A stretch of 41,164 nucleotides of DNA from Erysipelotrichaceae bacterium (GCA_021201315.1 JAJQFG010000106.1:1-41164), one strand, 5' to 3'. Positions 7,145 to 14,135 are shown, counted from the stretch's first letter. Translations and numbers: made by a program. Notes: generated by a model not told the origin, from the letters alone.

Positions 7145-7822
7145 ATGAAAATCATTTTTAAAATTATATGTATTCCTTTTAAGATTATAGGTTTTATATT
7201 AAAGAAATTATTTGGTTTTATTTTTGGCTGGATAAGCGAATTAGATGATCATATGACTGGTGAAGAGTTTGAACAATATGTAGCTGAAATATTAAAATAT
7301 AATGGTTATAAGAATATCGAACTTACAAAGCATACAGGTGATTATGGTATTGATATTTTAGCGGATTATGAAGGATATAGTTATGCCATTCAATGTAAGA
7401 TGTATCATAAGCCAGTTGGTATTGCAGCTATCCAACAAGCTTATGCAGGTTATATTTATTACAATTGTGATTATCCAGTAGTAGTAACCAATGACAGATT
7501 TACATCTGCTGCTATTGATTTGGCAGAAACAAATGATGTTATCTTATGGGATGGTAAGTATTTAGAAAAGATGCGTAAACGTGCAAATCGTCATAGTTTG
7601 TTTCATCACTATAAAGAAGATGAAGAAAAGGAAACTAAAAATATTGATATTGATCCAGAGATTAAACAATTACTTAAGGATAATGGCTTTGCCAGTATTG
7701 ATTTATTAATATCTTATATGCATATAAGTGAAGATGAGGCTCGATATATATTAGATGATTTAGAATTTTATGGTTATATTTCTAGTGAGGATGAGTATGG
7801 CATTAGAGAAATTTTCTTTTAA
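7145..7822 (+). CDS. Membrane-anchored Mrr-like restriction endonuclease-fold protein
   Basis: Domains in order: residues 1-30 are a lysine-punctuated hydrophobic N-terminus (MKIIFKIICIPFKIIGFILK), likely a membrane anchor. Residues 36-150 are an Mrr-cat PD-(D/E)XK nuclease domain with GEEFEQYVAEIL, the acidic GDYGIDILAD and the AIQCKMY active-site lysine strand. Residues 170-225 are a small winged-helix domain (IDLLISYMHISEDEARYILDDLEFYG) like the FtsK gamma domain. Related proteins cleave modified or foreign DNA, but the membrane-bound forms are uncharacterised. TTG at 7106 is in frame but lies within the promoter, so ATG 7145 is used. No methylase or second restriction subunit is adjacent. 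Length is 225 aa. Confidence 0.85.
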   Translation: MKIIFKIICIPFKIIGFILKKLFGFIFGWISELDDHMTGEEFEQYVAEILKYNGYKNIELTKHTGDYGIDILADYEGYSYAIQCKMYHKPVGIAAIQQAYAGYIYYNCDYPVVVTNDRFTSAAIDLAETNDVILWDGKYLEKMRKRANRHSLFHHYKEDEEKETKNIDIDPEIKQLLKDNGFASIDLLISYMHISEDEARYILDDLEFYGYISSEDEYGIREIFF

Positions 7823-7919
7823 AAATACCATACTTTTAAAAACTTTTCCTAGTTTTTCGTTTTGAAAGAGTTTTCATTTAAAAAAATCAACAAAAAATGT
7901 GATAAAAACAAATAAAATA

Positions 7920-7951
7920 TCAATTTTTTCTAGATTTCATGAAAAAATTGA
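7920..7951. repeat. AT-rich inverted repeat before the first RNA gene
   Basis: The arms 7920-7930 and 7941-7951 are perfect 11-bp inverted copies around a 10-base spacer and end next to the TATAAT at 7953-7958. It may be an operator or the terminator of the nuclease gene; its loop lies in the -35 region of the RNA promoter. The preceding 7823-7919 shows only A/T runs and no gene. Confidence 0.5.
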
Positions 7952-7952
7952 A

Positions 7953-8142
7953 TATAATGATAATTGTCCAAAGGACAATTAAGTATATCATATAATATCT
8001 TCGATATACGTTTCAGCAAAAACTAAAAGTTCATTTATTCATGACAATTATTAAGGTCAGCAGCTTAATAAGATATGTCAGCAGATATCAGTCATGAAAA
8101 AGCAGAGTACGATATAATTCAGGGGGTCGTACTTTTCTTTTT
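7953..8142 (+). ncRNA. Candidate structured RNA with three-way junction and terminator
   Basis: TATAAT at 7953-7958 predicts a start near 7964. Helices follow in order. The first hairpin pairs 7962-7969 with 7973-7980, and the second pairs 7983-7989 with 8003-8009. An outer stem pairs 8039-8045 with 8091-8097 and encloses two further hairpins, 8048-8054/8065-8071 and 8072-8076/8085-8089. Both enclosed loops carry GTCAGCAG. A terminator stem, 8106-8112 with 8127-8133, is followed by T-rich DNA. All helices are perfect or nearly so. No ORF with a ribosome binding site runs through it. The length, about 175 nt, fits a regulatory RNA; I do not recognise a known class. A 6S single-hairpin fold does not match. 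Confidence 0.62.
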
Positions 8143-8219
8143 GTTTTGTGTTTATTTTTGCTGTATTTATTGGTTATCCTATATGTCATATTTTGAATTT
8201 CTGCAAGTAATAAAGTTTA

Positions 8220-8337
8220 TGGTATAATAACAAGGCGTATTAAAAATATCATTTTGGCGAATTCACTTACGCCCAATTGTCTTAGAAAAGCAGGGTGACA
8301 ATTGGACGTGGTACTCTTCGCTTGTTTTAATAGAACG
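8220..8337 (+). ncRNA. Candidate second structured RNA, single long hairpin with central bubble
   Basis: An extended -10 (TGGTATAAT, 8220-8228) precedes a region that folds on itself. The helices are 8238-8245 with 8325-8332, GCGAA 8257-8261 with TTCGC 8317-8321, and the 9-bp 8273-8281 with 8297-8305 closing a 15-base loop. Between the last two lies a symmetrical 11 x 11 base internal loop. Helix-bubble-helix resembles 6S RNA, but at about 100 nt it is too short and has no clear terminator. It may alternatively be a 5' leader of the decayed gene that starts near 8364. The stretch 8143-8219 between the two RNAs holds only T-rich sequence. Confidence 0.45.
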
Positions 8338-8363
8338 TATGACCTTAAGAAAAGTTAAATGTT

Positions 8364-8848
8364 GAAAGTTCATCATTAGAACCAACTTTATTAGAAAGAA
8401 TTTATGAACATTTAAAGAAAATAAATGACATTAAAAATAAAGATAATAGTGATATTCATGATTGGTTGAATGAACTTATGAATGATTTTACAAGACTTAA
8501 TAAAACTATCAGGATTATATTAAAACATTAAATAGTGCCAAAGCTGAAGAACTGATGAAAACTGAAGCTTTCTTGTTATTTAAAGACAAACTTATCAATT
8601 ATTTACGAACGTTTATTATGGCAATGCAAGTAACTGGAACGAAAATATCACAGAAGAAGACATGCAGCCATTATTTATAGCAGCCACTGATTATTAAATG
8701 TCTATCATCTAAACGTCAAAAAATACTTTCTCATATCCAAAATCCAATATTAAGAAATATTTCTCAAACTATTTTTAAAACCAATATGTTCGCTTATCAA
8801 GAAGGTTTTATTGAAGAATATCAAAAATCTCTTATGAATTTTTCATAA
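8364..8848 (+). pseudogene. Decayed gene, first part resembling DUF2397 (Wadjet type II JetA-like)
   Basis: Three reading frames each carry coding-like sequence with this genome's codon use. Frame A runs 8364-8531 (LEPTLLERIYEHLKKIND, ending in DWLNELMNDFTRLNK). Frame B starts at 8504 (NYQDYIKTLNSAKAEELMK, then AFLLFKDKLINYLRTFIMAMQ) and is stopped by TAG at 8678 but continues to TAA 8846-8848. Frame C, 8644-8697, carries NITEEDMQPLFIAATDY. One extra A in the A4 at 8502-8505 would join frames A and B. The pattern around EELM-TEAFL-FKD-LI-YL matches my memory of DUF2397 proteins; the tail is unrecognised. No start codon with a ribosome site remains. No partner genes of a Wadjet system are present. 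Confidence 0.5.
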
Positions 8849-8864
8849 GAGATTCATTTTTTTT
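8826..8864 (+). terminator. Strong intrinsic terminator after the decayed gene
   Basis: A perfect 13-bp stem (8826-8838 with 8842-8854), 3-base loop and a run of eight T residues. It overlaps the last frame's stop codon, showing where the ancestral gene ended. Confidence 0.9.
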
Positions 8865-8865
8865 G

Positions 8866-8894
8866 TTGAAATTGTTTTAATATTAGTGTATACT
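8866..8894 (+). promoter_or_regulatory. Promoter of the tRNA-Gly gene
   Basis: TTGAAA at 8866-8871 and TATACT at 8889-8894 are separated by 17 bases, giving a start near 8901, about 13 bases before the tRNA. Confidence 0.75.
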
Positions 8895-8913
8895 AATTCT
8901 TGTCACAAAACTT

Positions 8914-8985
8914 GCCGCATTCGTATATTGGTTATTACGTCGCCTTGCCAAGGCGAAAAGGTGGGTTCGATTCCCACATGTGGCT
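8914..8985 (+). tRNA. tRNA-Gly (anticodon GCC)
   Basis: The 72-base cloverleaf has a 7-bp acceptor stem (8914-8920 with 8978-8984, one G-U), a short D arm with TTGG in its loop, a perfect 5-bp anticodon stem around TTGCCAA (anticodon GCC at 8947-8949), a 4-base variable loop, and a GTGGG/CCCAC T stem with loop TTCGATT. The D stem ends in a T-T mismatch. CCA is not encoded; a T run follows at once. It is a lone tRNA and no integrase or att repeat flanks it. Confidence 0.93.
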
Positions 8986-9000
8986 TTTTTTATTTACCTA

Positions 9001-9030
9001 AAAAGGGATTGAAATTCATCAATCCCTTTT
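9001..9030. terminator. Bidirectional terminator between tRNA and ABC permease
   Basis: A perfect 12-bp stem (9001-9012 with 9019-9030) with a 6-base loop follows the minus-strand permease gene and overlaps its stop codon. Confidence 0.8.
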
Positions 9031-10219
9031 ATAATGGTAAATCTTTTCTTTTAAATCTTACAATACCCGCAATATAACAAACGACTGCAATCGCTAATAA
9101 AACGCCTAATTTCCAAATAAATGTATCATCAACACTACTTGTACCAATAGTGGAAATGGCATCAATATCAAATAAACCAAAAATCGTTAAATTATTAAAT
9201 ATTGATAATTCTTCTACACCCATACCAGTACTAACTAGGTTATCTGATCCAAATAAACCAATAAGTGAAGCTAAGAAAAACCAAACTGTCAGTCCTCCAC
9301 CAAAAGCCATTGAATCTCTGGAAAGTGATGCAAAACAACTTCCTACATAGCATATTCCAGCAATCGCTTCACTTAACAAATACATTCCTAGATAACTGAC
9401 AATAATTCTTGTGACTTCAACTTCTTCATAAATAATAAATGAAGAAATAACTCTAGCAGTACATGTACATGCAATCATCAAAAATGGTGCAACAATGAGA
9501 TAAACTGCATGCGTAATCGCTACTGCATTACGATTTGTAGGGGTTGATAAAACAAAAGCTATAGAGCCACTATCGACTTGATTAACCACTAAAGAATTCG
9601 CTACAACAACTAAGAATATTAACATAGGAAGGATACCCATAATTGTAAAATACATTGTAGACAATAATGATGTCATATCCATATTACTCATATTACTAAT
9701 CAAATCGGATGAAACGCCCATTGTTTCAAACATGGTATCCATCATGTCCTCAACATCTAAATCCTCACCACTAAAACATCCTTGCACAGAACCTAAAGCA
9801 TAAACATATTCAAATTCATGAACATATGTGTCAATAGAAACATCAGATGTTTCAAGTTCAGTGATTATTGCATTTAAGTCATCAATACTTAAATCCATAT
9901 CACTTTGAGCATTTGTAAAATCAAATACTGTTTCATATAATGTCATATCATCATTGTTTACAAAATCATCATATGATAATTCGGTGCCCATAGCTTCATT
10001 ATATGATGCCATAATATATAAATAAGAATAAAAATCTGTTTGGGCATCAGTAACATCTTCGCCACCATCGCCACTACCCATCATACTACTAGCATAATTG
10101 ATAACCACACTCATTAAACACATCACTAAAGTAATAATAATCATTAACACAAGATTAGATTTTATATCCTGTAATATTAATGGCTTAGAAAAGAATTTGG
10201 TTGTTTTGTTTTCATCCAT
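9029..10219 (-). CDS. ABC-2 type exporter permease with acidic extracytoplasmic domain
   Basis: This membrane subunit (396 aa) works with the two ATPases encoded just upstream. After one transmembrane helix at residues 20-42 there is an unusually Asp/Glu-rich region of about 140 residues, probably outside the membrane. Five further hydrophobic helices follow, the first around residue 195 (TMYFTIMGILPMLIFLVVV), and the polypeptide ends in RFKRKDLPL. ABC-2 exporters move drugs, peptides or lipids; the substrate is not evident. The ATG at 10219 has GGAGG nine bases upstream; the in-frame extension to 10243 lies inside the upstream ATPase gene. It overlaps that gene by 8 bases, implying translational coupling. 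Confidence 0.83.
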   Translation of the reverse strand: MDENKTTKFFSKPLILQDIKSNLVLMIIITLVMCLMSVVINYASSMMGSGDGGEDVTDAQTDFYSYLYIMASYNEAMGTELSYDDFVNNDDMTLYETVFDFTNAQSDMDLSIDDLNAIITELETSDVSIDTYVHEFEYVYALGSVQGCFSGEDLDVEDMMDTMFETMGVSSDLISNMSNMDMTSLLSTMYFTIMGILPMLIFLVVVANSLVVNQVDSGSIAFVLSTPTNRNAVAITHAVYLIVAPFLMIACTCTARVISSFIIYEEVEVTRIIVSYLGMYLLSEAIAGICYVGSCFASLSRDSMAFGGGLTVWFFLASLIGLFGSDNLVSTGMGVEELSIFNNLTIFGLFDIDAISTIGTSSVDDTFIWKLGVLLAIAVVCYIAGIVRFKRKDLPL

Positions 10220-11117
10220 TGATTTGAACCTCCTTATAAACATTGGTGAAATAATCTTCTAAAGTTAAATGTTGCTCTTCTAATGATTGAATATTGTATA
10301 AACTAAGATTATTAAATAATTCAGATAATTGATCTTTAGAAATATCTATACTACATTGCATATTGTTTTTAGCAGATATTCTTACATTATCGTAGAGTTT
10401 TATAAAATGATTAAAATCGTCTTGTTTATTAAATTTTATGGTAAATGTTTTTAAATTTCCATTTTTTAATTGATTGATATCAACAATATCAATAACATGA
10501 CCATCTTTAATAATTGCTGCCTTATCACAAACAGTTTCTATTTCACTAAATATATGTGAAGACATAAAGATTGTTTTTCTTTGTTTCTTTTCTTCTAGCA
10601 TCAAATCAATAAAAGTATTACGCATAAGTGGATCTAGTCCAGTAGTAGGTTCATCTAATATTAATATATCTTTATGACCCATTAAAGCAGCAACAATGGC
10701 TGTTTTTTGTTTCATACCTTTAGACATTCTTTTTAAATCAGCGGTTGGATCTAATTGCAGCATTGAGATAAGCTTATTCATATAAGTATAATCTTTGATA
10801 TTTAAATAATCAGCTTGTAGTTTTAAAAACTCACTACCAGTACCTACTCCTGGAAAAGCAATCTCCCCTGGAATATAACTCACATGATTTTTTATTAGTG
10901 TTGCATCTTTCCAACAATCATAACCTAAAATATAACAATCACCATTTGTTGGTTTAACAAATCCCATTAAATTTCTTATAGTTGTGGTTTTACCAGCACC
11001 ATTGATACCAATATAACCCCAAACTTCACCTTGATTAATTGTAAGATCAATATCAAAAATACCTCTATCATGTCCATAATCTTTAGTCAAATGATTGATT
11101 TGAATAGTTGGAGTCAT
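10212..11117 (-). CDS. ABC transporter ATP-binding protein (second of pair)
   Basis: This 301-aa ATPase powers the neighbouring permease. Walker A is GYIGINGAGKTTTIRNL, the signature region reads LKRMSKGMKQKTAIVAALMG (S-K-G-M in place of LSGGQ, common in this subfamily), Walker B is DILILDEPTTGLDP, and the H-loop is MSSHIFSE. About 80 C-terminal residues form the extra domain found in drug- and antibiotic-export ATPases. It starts with ATG on the same base that ends the upstream ATPase gene (ATG at 11117) with GGAGGTG upstream. It shares near-identical DYGH(D/N)RG at the N-terminus with the upstream ATPase, so the pair probably arose by duplication and may act as a heterodimer. Confidence 0.9.
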   Translation of the reverse strand: MTPTIQINHLTKDYGHDRGIFDIDLTINQGEVWGYIGINGAGKTTTIRNLMGFVKPTNGDCYILGYDCWKDATLIKNHVSYIPGEIAFPGVGTGSEFLKLQADYLNIKDYTYMNKLISMLQLDPTADLKRMSKGMKQKTAIVAALMGHKDILILDEPTTGLDPLMRNTFIDLMLEEKKQRKTIFMSSHIFSEIETVCDKAAIIKDGHVIDIVDINQLKNGNLKTFTIKFNKQDDFNHFIKLYDNVRISAKNNMQCSIDISKDQLSELFNNLSLYNIQSLEEQHLTLEDYFTNVYKEVQING

Positions 11118-12028
11118 TATTGCACCTCCTCAAAAGTATTCTTATTTTCATAGAATTGCATGAAATAATCTTCTAATGAGAATGGTATTTCATTAAAATC
11201 AATAATATTTAGTTGTGTTAAATCTTGAATTAATGGATTGATTTGTTGATTATTAATATACACTTCTATTAGTAATTGATTCTCATTCACTAATGCTTCA
11301 CGATAATGCTTGCTTCTAAAAGCATCCATATTTGCTTTATCTTTAAAAACAATTTGATAAATACTATCACGCTGATCTTTTAACTCTTCTGCAACAAATA
11401 TAGAAGCTATACGACCATCTTTAATAATTGCTATACGATCACAAGTTGCATCAACTTCACTAAAAATATGAGATGAAAGAAAAATTGTTTTACCTCGTTT
11501 CTTTTCTTCTAAAACATAATCAATAAATGTTTGTTGCATCACTGGATCTAATCCACTTGTTGGTTCATCCAATATCAAAATATCAGGATCATGCATAAAT
11601 GCATTCACAACAGCTAATTTTCTTTTAACACCTAAACTCATACGTTTAATTGATTGACGAGGGTTAAAATCAAATTTTTCAATCAACATTTTTAGGTAAC
11701 TATCATCTTTCAAATGACGCATTTCAAACATCATTTTTAAGAAAGCATCACCTCTCATGTTTTCTGGTAATTCTACTTCACCAGGTAAATAACCAACCGT
11801 ATTTTTTATCTTGTCAGCATTTTTAAAACACTCTAAACCTAGTATTTCACAATTTCCTTCCTGAGGTTTAGAAAACCCCATTAAATGTCTAATTGTTGTA
11901 GTTTTACCAGCACCATTAGGGCCTAAGAAACCAAAACATTCACCTTTATTTACTTGAATACAAACATCAAAAACACCACGATTATGACCATAATCCTTGG
12001 TAAGATGAGAAATGTTTATATCATTCAA
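11117..12028 (-). CDS. ABC transporter ATP-binding protein (first of pair)
   Basis: This is the promoter-proximal ATPase of the exporter operon, 303 aa from a TTG start. Walker A is GFLGPNGAGKTTTIRHL, signature KRMSLGVKRKLAVVNAF, Walker B DILILDEPTSGLDP, H-loop LSSHIFSE. Like its partner it lacks a canonical LSGGQ. The frame also opens with GTG at 12037, but that codon touches the ribosome binding site; TTG at 12026-12028 is eight bases from GGAGG and is preferred. The operon is transcribed away from the TetR-family gene from an overlapping promoter region and is probably repressed by it. Confidence 0.88.
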   Translation of the reverse strand: MNDINISHLTKDYGHNRGVFDVCIQVNKGECFGFLGPNGAGKTTTIRHLMGFSKPQEGNCEILGLECFKNADKIKNTVGYLPGEVELPENMRGDAFLKMMFEMRHLKDDSYLKMLIEKFDFNPRQSIKRMSLGVKRKLAVVNAFMHDPDILILDEPTSGLDPVMQQTFIDYVLEEKKRGKTIFLSSHIFSEVDATCDRIAIIKDGRIASIFVAEELKDQRDSIYQIVFKDKANMDAFRSKHYREALVNENQLLIEVYINNQQINPLIQDLTQLNIIDFNEIPFSLEDYFMQFYENKNTFEEVQ

Positions 12029-12044
12029 GTTTGACACCTCCTTA

Positions 12045-12073
12045 TTGTTTTTGACAACACTATGTTGTATAAT
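12045..12073 (+). promoter_or_regulatory. tetR promoter with operator in the spacer
   Basis: TTGTTT at 12045-12050 and TATAAT at 12068-12073 have a 17-base spacer. The spacer is nearly filled by the palindrome ACAAC-ACTAT-GTTGT (12054-12068), the usual position for a TetR-family operator. Confidence 0.65.
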
Positions 12074-12076
12074 GAT

Positions 12077-12105
12077 ATTATCATTTATAAAATTTTTTTA
12101 AACAA
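12077..12105 (-). promoter_or_regulatory. Divergent promoter of the ABC exporter operon
   Basis: On the minus strand TTGTTT (12100-12105) and GATAAT (12077-12082) are 17 bases apart. A second ACAACA/TGTGTTG imperfect inverted repeat (12102-12125) covers its -35. The predicted start near 12070 lies at the first operator. Confidence 0.55.
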
Positions 12106-12133
12106 CATTTCTTAATAATGTGTTGGAGGTATT

Positions 12134-12676
12134 ATGCAAACAAAAGATAAAATAAAACATGCGTTTTGGGAAACGCTAAAAAATAATGATAATATAGATA
12201 ATATTACAGTTAAAGAAGTTACCTCAATAGCTCATATTAATCGTAGTACATTTTATAATTATTACTTTGATATGAATGATTTAATTAGTGAAGTAGAAGA
12301 CGAGGTTATAGATAGATTAATGGAAAATGTGACTAATTATCTAAACGATAATGAATTAACGCTTGAATCCTGGACGCAACTATTTAAACATCTTTTTTTA
12401 GAATATGAAGATAATATTTATTTTTTACTCATAAAAAATAATGATGTCCGTTTATATCATAAATTAAGATCGAAATTTATTCCATTAATGACATCATCTG
12501 GTCTTATCAAAAATGATATTGAACATTTAGACTATCTCATAGCTTTTATGTTTAATTCTATCTCTGGATTACTTATTCATTGGTATGAAAATGATAAAGA
12601 TATATCAACTGATGAATTACTTGATTTACTTACAAATCTTTTTAAAAATGGTTTTTTATTCATATATGAACGATGA
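12134..12676 (+). CDS. TetR/AcrR-family transcriptional repressor
   Basis: The 180-aa protein has an N-terminal TetR helix-turn-helix: KDKIKHAFWETLK, then ITVKEVTSIAHINRSTFYNYYFD (residues 22-45). The helical C-terminal part, about residues 60-175, is the ligand and dimerisation domain; it is of the short TetR_C type seen in DhaS-like regulators. GGAGG lies 5 bases before the ATG. It is divergent from the exporter operon and two ACAACA-type inverted repeats lie between them, so autoregulation plus repression of the exporter is the natural reading. The ligand is probably an exported toxic compound. Confidence 0.88.
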   Translation: MQTKDKIKHAFWETLKNNDNIDNITVKEVTSIAHINRSTFYNYYFDMNDLISEVEDEVIDRLMENVTNYLNDNELTLESWTQLFKHLFLEYEDNIYFLLIKNNDVRLYHKLRSKFIPLMTSSGLIKNDIEHLDYLIAFMFNSISGLLIHWYENDKDISTDELLDLLTNLFKNGFLFIYER

Positions 12677-12790
12677 TTTGAAATGATCCATAAAGCTTTT
12701 ACAAAAAATTAAATTTTTTACAAAAATAAAAAGAAATTTGGAACTTTCTGACATATATAAATAGTAGGAGTGTTTTTATACTCCCATTTA

Positions 12791-12816
12791 AGCAATCAAT
12801 ACTGATTGCTTTTTAT
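12791..12816 (+). terminator. Intrinsic terminator downstream of tetR
   Basis: The stem 12791-12798 with 12803-12810 (8 bp, loop ATAC) precedes a T run. A weaker hairpin with GGAGT/ACTCC arms lies 8 bases before it. The rest of the gap from 12677 to 12940 is A/T-rich without a supportable gene. Confidence 0.75.
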
Positions 12817-12943
12817 TTTTAAGAAAGGAAAAGTGTTGAACAAAATAAATTATAACATTGTAAGGCGATAAGAATTTAAAATAAAAGAAAACATTTCATT
12901 GGATTAGGACAATAATTAATTATTACTAAATTGATAAAAACTC

Positions 12944-12972
12944 TTTTCAATGATAAACAATTATGCTATAAT
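12944..12972 (+). promoter_or_regulatory. Histidine operon promoter
   Basis: TTTTCA at 12944-12949, a 17-base spacer, and TATAAT at 12967-12972 preceded by TGC (extended -10). The 13-mer ATTATGCTATAAT is identical in the hydrogenase operon promoter at 19895-19907. Confidence 0.72.
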
Positions 12973-12994
12973 CGTAAAAAATGAGGTGGGACTT

Positions 12995-13048
12995 ATGAAA
13001 AACACAAATTTAAATAGACAATTTCATCACCATCATTGGAACACTTAG
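12995..13048 (+). CDS. His operon leader peptide (17 aa, four consecutive His codons)
   Basis: The peptide reads MKNTNLNRQFHHHHWNT. GAGGTGGG at 12983-12990 is a strong ribosome binding site correctly placed before the ATG. Four His codons in a row (CAT CAC CAT CAT, 13025-13036) form the stalling site of a ribosome-mediated attenuator. When charged tRNA-His is scarce the ribosome pauses here and changes folding of the downstream leader. The ORF lies 22 bases after the promoter and about 70 bases before the terminator, as expected. No T-box elements are needed to explain the leader. Confidence 0.9.
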   Translation: MKNTNLNRQFHHHHWNT

Positions 13049-13062
13049 GGTTATATCTATAT

Positions 13063-13148
13063 AGATACAGCCCATTTTCAAGTATATATATTTGGGTGTA
13101 TCTGATGACTTAAGAATAGTGGACGGGTCATTAGGACTCGTCTTTTTT
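13063..13148 (+). promoter_or_regulatory. His operon attenuator
   Basis: Three helices are visible. A long hairpin pairs 13063-13074 with 13093-13103 (one bulged G). A terminator pairs 13122-13129 with 13135-13142 (8 bp, one G-U, five-base loop) and has T residues at 13143-13148. A competing antiterminator pairs TGATGAC (13103-13109) with GTCATTA (13127-13133), which would break the terminator. The exact rule linking ribosome position at the His codons to the choice is inferred. Confidence 0.78.
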
Positions 13149-13166
13149 GTTAGAAAGGGGAAAGTT

Positions 13167-14135
13167 ATGGAAGAGGTTAAATATTTGATACCAGAAGAAA
13201 GTATTGATGCGATTATGAGTAATGTTTCATCGCTAAGAGAAATAGAAAGTGATTTACGTCATGTGTTTGTAGATCATGGCTATTTAGAAGTATTGATGCC
13301 TTCTTTTGAATATGCTGATTTATATAGTGATATGGATATTGGTATTGAAGAAGAAAAGATGTTTCAATATATAAATTATGAAGGTAAGCGTGTGGCTTTA
13401 CGTACCGATTTTACAGTGCCTTTAGCCCGTATGTATTGTGCACAAAAAGAAACGGATGTGAAAAGATATTGTTATTTTGGTAAAGTATATCGCAAGGAGA
13501 AACGTCATAAAGGAAGAAGCAGCGAATTCTTTCAGGCAGGGATTGAACTTATAGGACAAGCTGGTTTTGAAGGTGATTTGGAATGCTTGAATATTATTCA
13601 ACAAACAGCAGATTATCTTAAATTGAAGAATATTAAAATCGAAATTAGTTCAGCTAGATTTTATCATCGTTTATGTGATATTGTTGGTGATAGGTCTTTT
13701 GTGGATATTTTAAAAAGACGTGATTTGTCTGATTTAAAAAAATTAATGGAACATAAGGATTTACCAGATTCTTTAAAAAAATTAATATTAGATTTACCAA
13801 GAAGTTTTGGTGATATTCGAATGTTAGATAAAATGATAGAAGAGATTGAAGATGAACAATTAAAAGATGCTTTAATAGAACTCAAAGAATTGTATGAACA
13901 TTTAGATATAAAAAAGAATTTAAGCTTTGATTTAGCAATGACTCCTAGTATGAAATACTATACAGGTGTGATGATTAAGGGTTATTCTCCTTATAGTGCC
14001 GAAACAATTATTAATGGTGGAAGATATGATAAGTTAATGCATCATTTTGATAGGAATGTACCTGCTATAGGATTTAGTTATGATTTATCACATATTCTAA
14101 GAGCATTAGAGAAGGAGGAAGAGGATAATGATTAA
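13167..14135 (+). CDS. hisZ: ATP phosphoribosyltransferase regulatory subunit HisZ
   Basis: HisZ is a catalytically dead histidyl-tRNA synthetase paralogue that forms a hetero-octamer with short HisG and confers histidine feedback control. The class II synthetase core is visible: the [10 protein letters not shown] segment, [11 protein letters not shown] (motif 2 region), [28 protein letters not shown], and the late [13 protein letters not shown] and PAIGFSYDL. At 322 aa it lacks the anticodon-binding domain of true HisRS. The frame extends upstream to 13092 through the attenuator, but AAAGGGGA just before ATG 13167 marks the real start. hisG overlaps its end by 8 bases. Confidence 0.93.
   Translation: MEEVKYLIPEESIDAIMSNVSSLREIESDLRHVFVDHGYLEVLMPSFEYADLYSDMDIGIEEEKMFQYINYEGKRVALRTDFTVPLARMYCAQKETDVKRYCYFGKVYRKEKRHKGRSSEFFQAGIELIGQAGFEGDLECLNIIQQTADYLKLKNIKIEISSARFYHRLCDIVGDRSFVDILKRRDLSDLKKLMEHKDLPDSLKKLILDLPRSFGDIRMLDKMIEEIEDEQLKDALIELKELYEHLDIKKNLSFDLAMTPSMKYYTGVMIKGYSPYSAETIINGGRYDKLMHHFDRNVPAIGFSYDLSHILRALEKEEEDND

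Noticed and set aside
7962-8142. tracrRNA, SRP RNA or 6S RNA
   Set aside because: No Cas9 or repeat array is present, the SRP GGAA tetraloop and GGTCAGG core are absent, and the branched fold is unlike 6S.
8306-8325. T-box-like GTGGTAC segment in the second candidate RNA
   Set aside because: Only part of the consensus is matched, there is no terminator after it and no synthetase or amino acid gene downstream.
8900-9030. Genomic island attachment site at the tRNA
   Set aside because: I found no integrase and no repeat of the tRNA 3' end in the window.
8886-9077. 63-residue ORF across the tRNA
   Set aside because: It runs through the tRNA-Gly gene and the terminator and has no ribosome binding site.
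12833-12871. 12-codon peptide starting with GTG before the his promoter
   Set aside because: AAGGAAAA precedes it, but the length, composition and lack of promoter or conservation evidence do not support a gene.
13049-13166. T-box leader for the his operon
   Set aside because: No specifier stem or AGGGTGG-type T-box sequence is visible, and the HHHH leader peptide with terminator and antiterminator explains the region.
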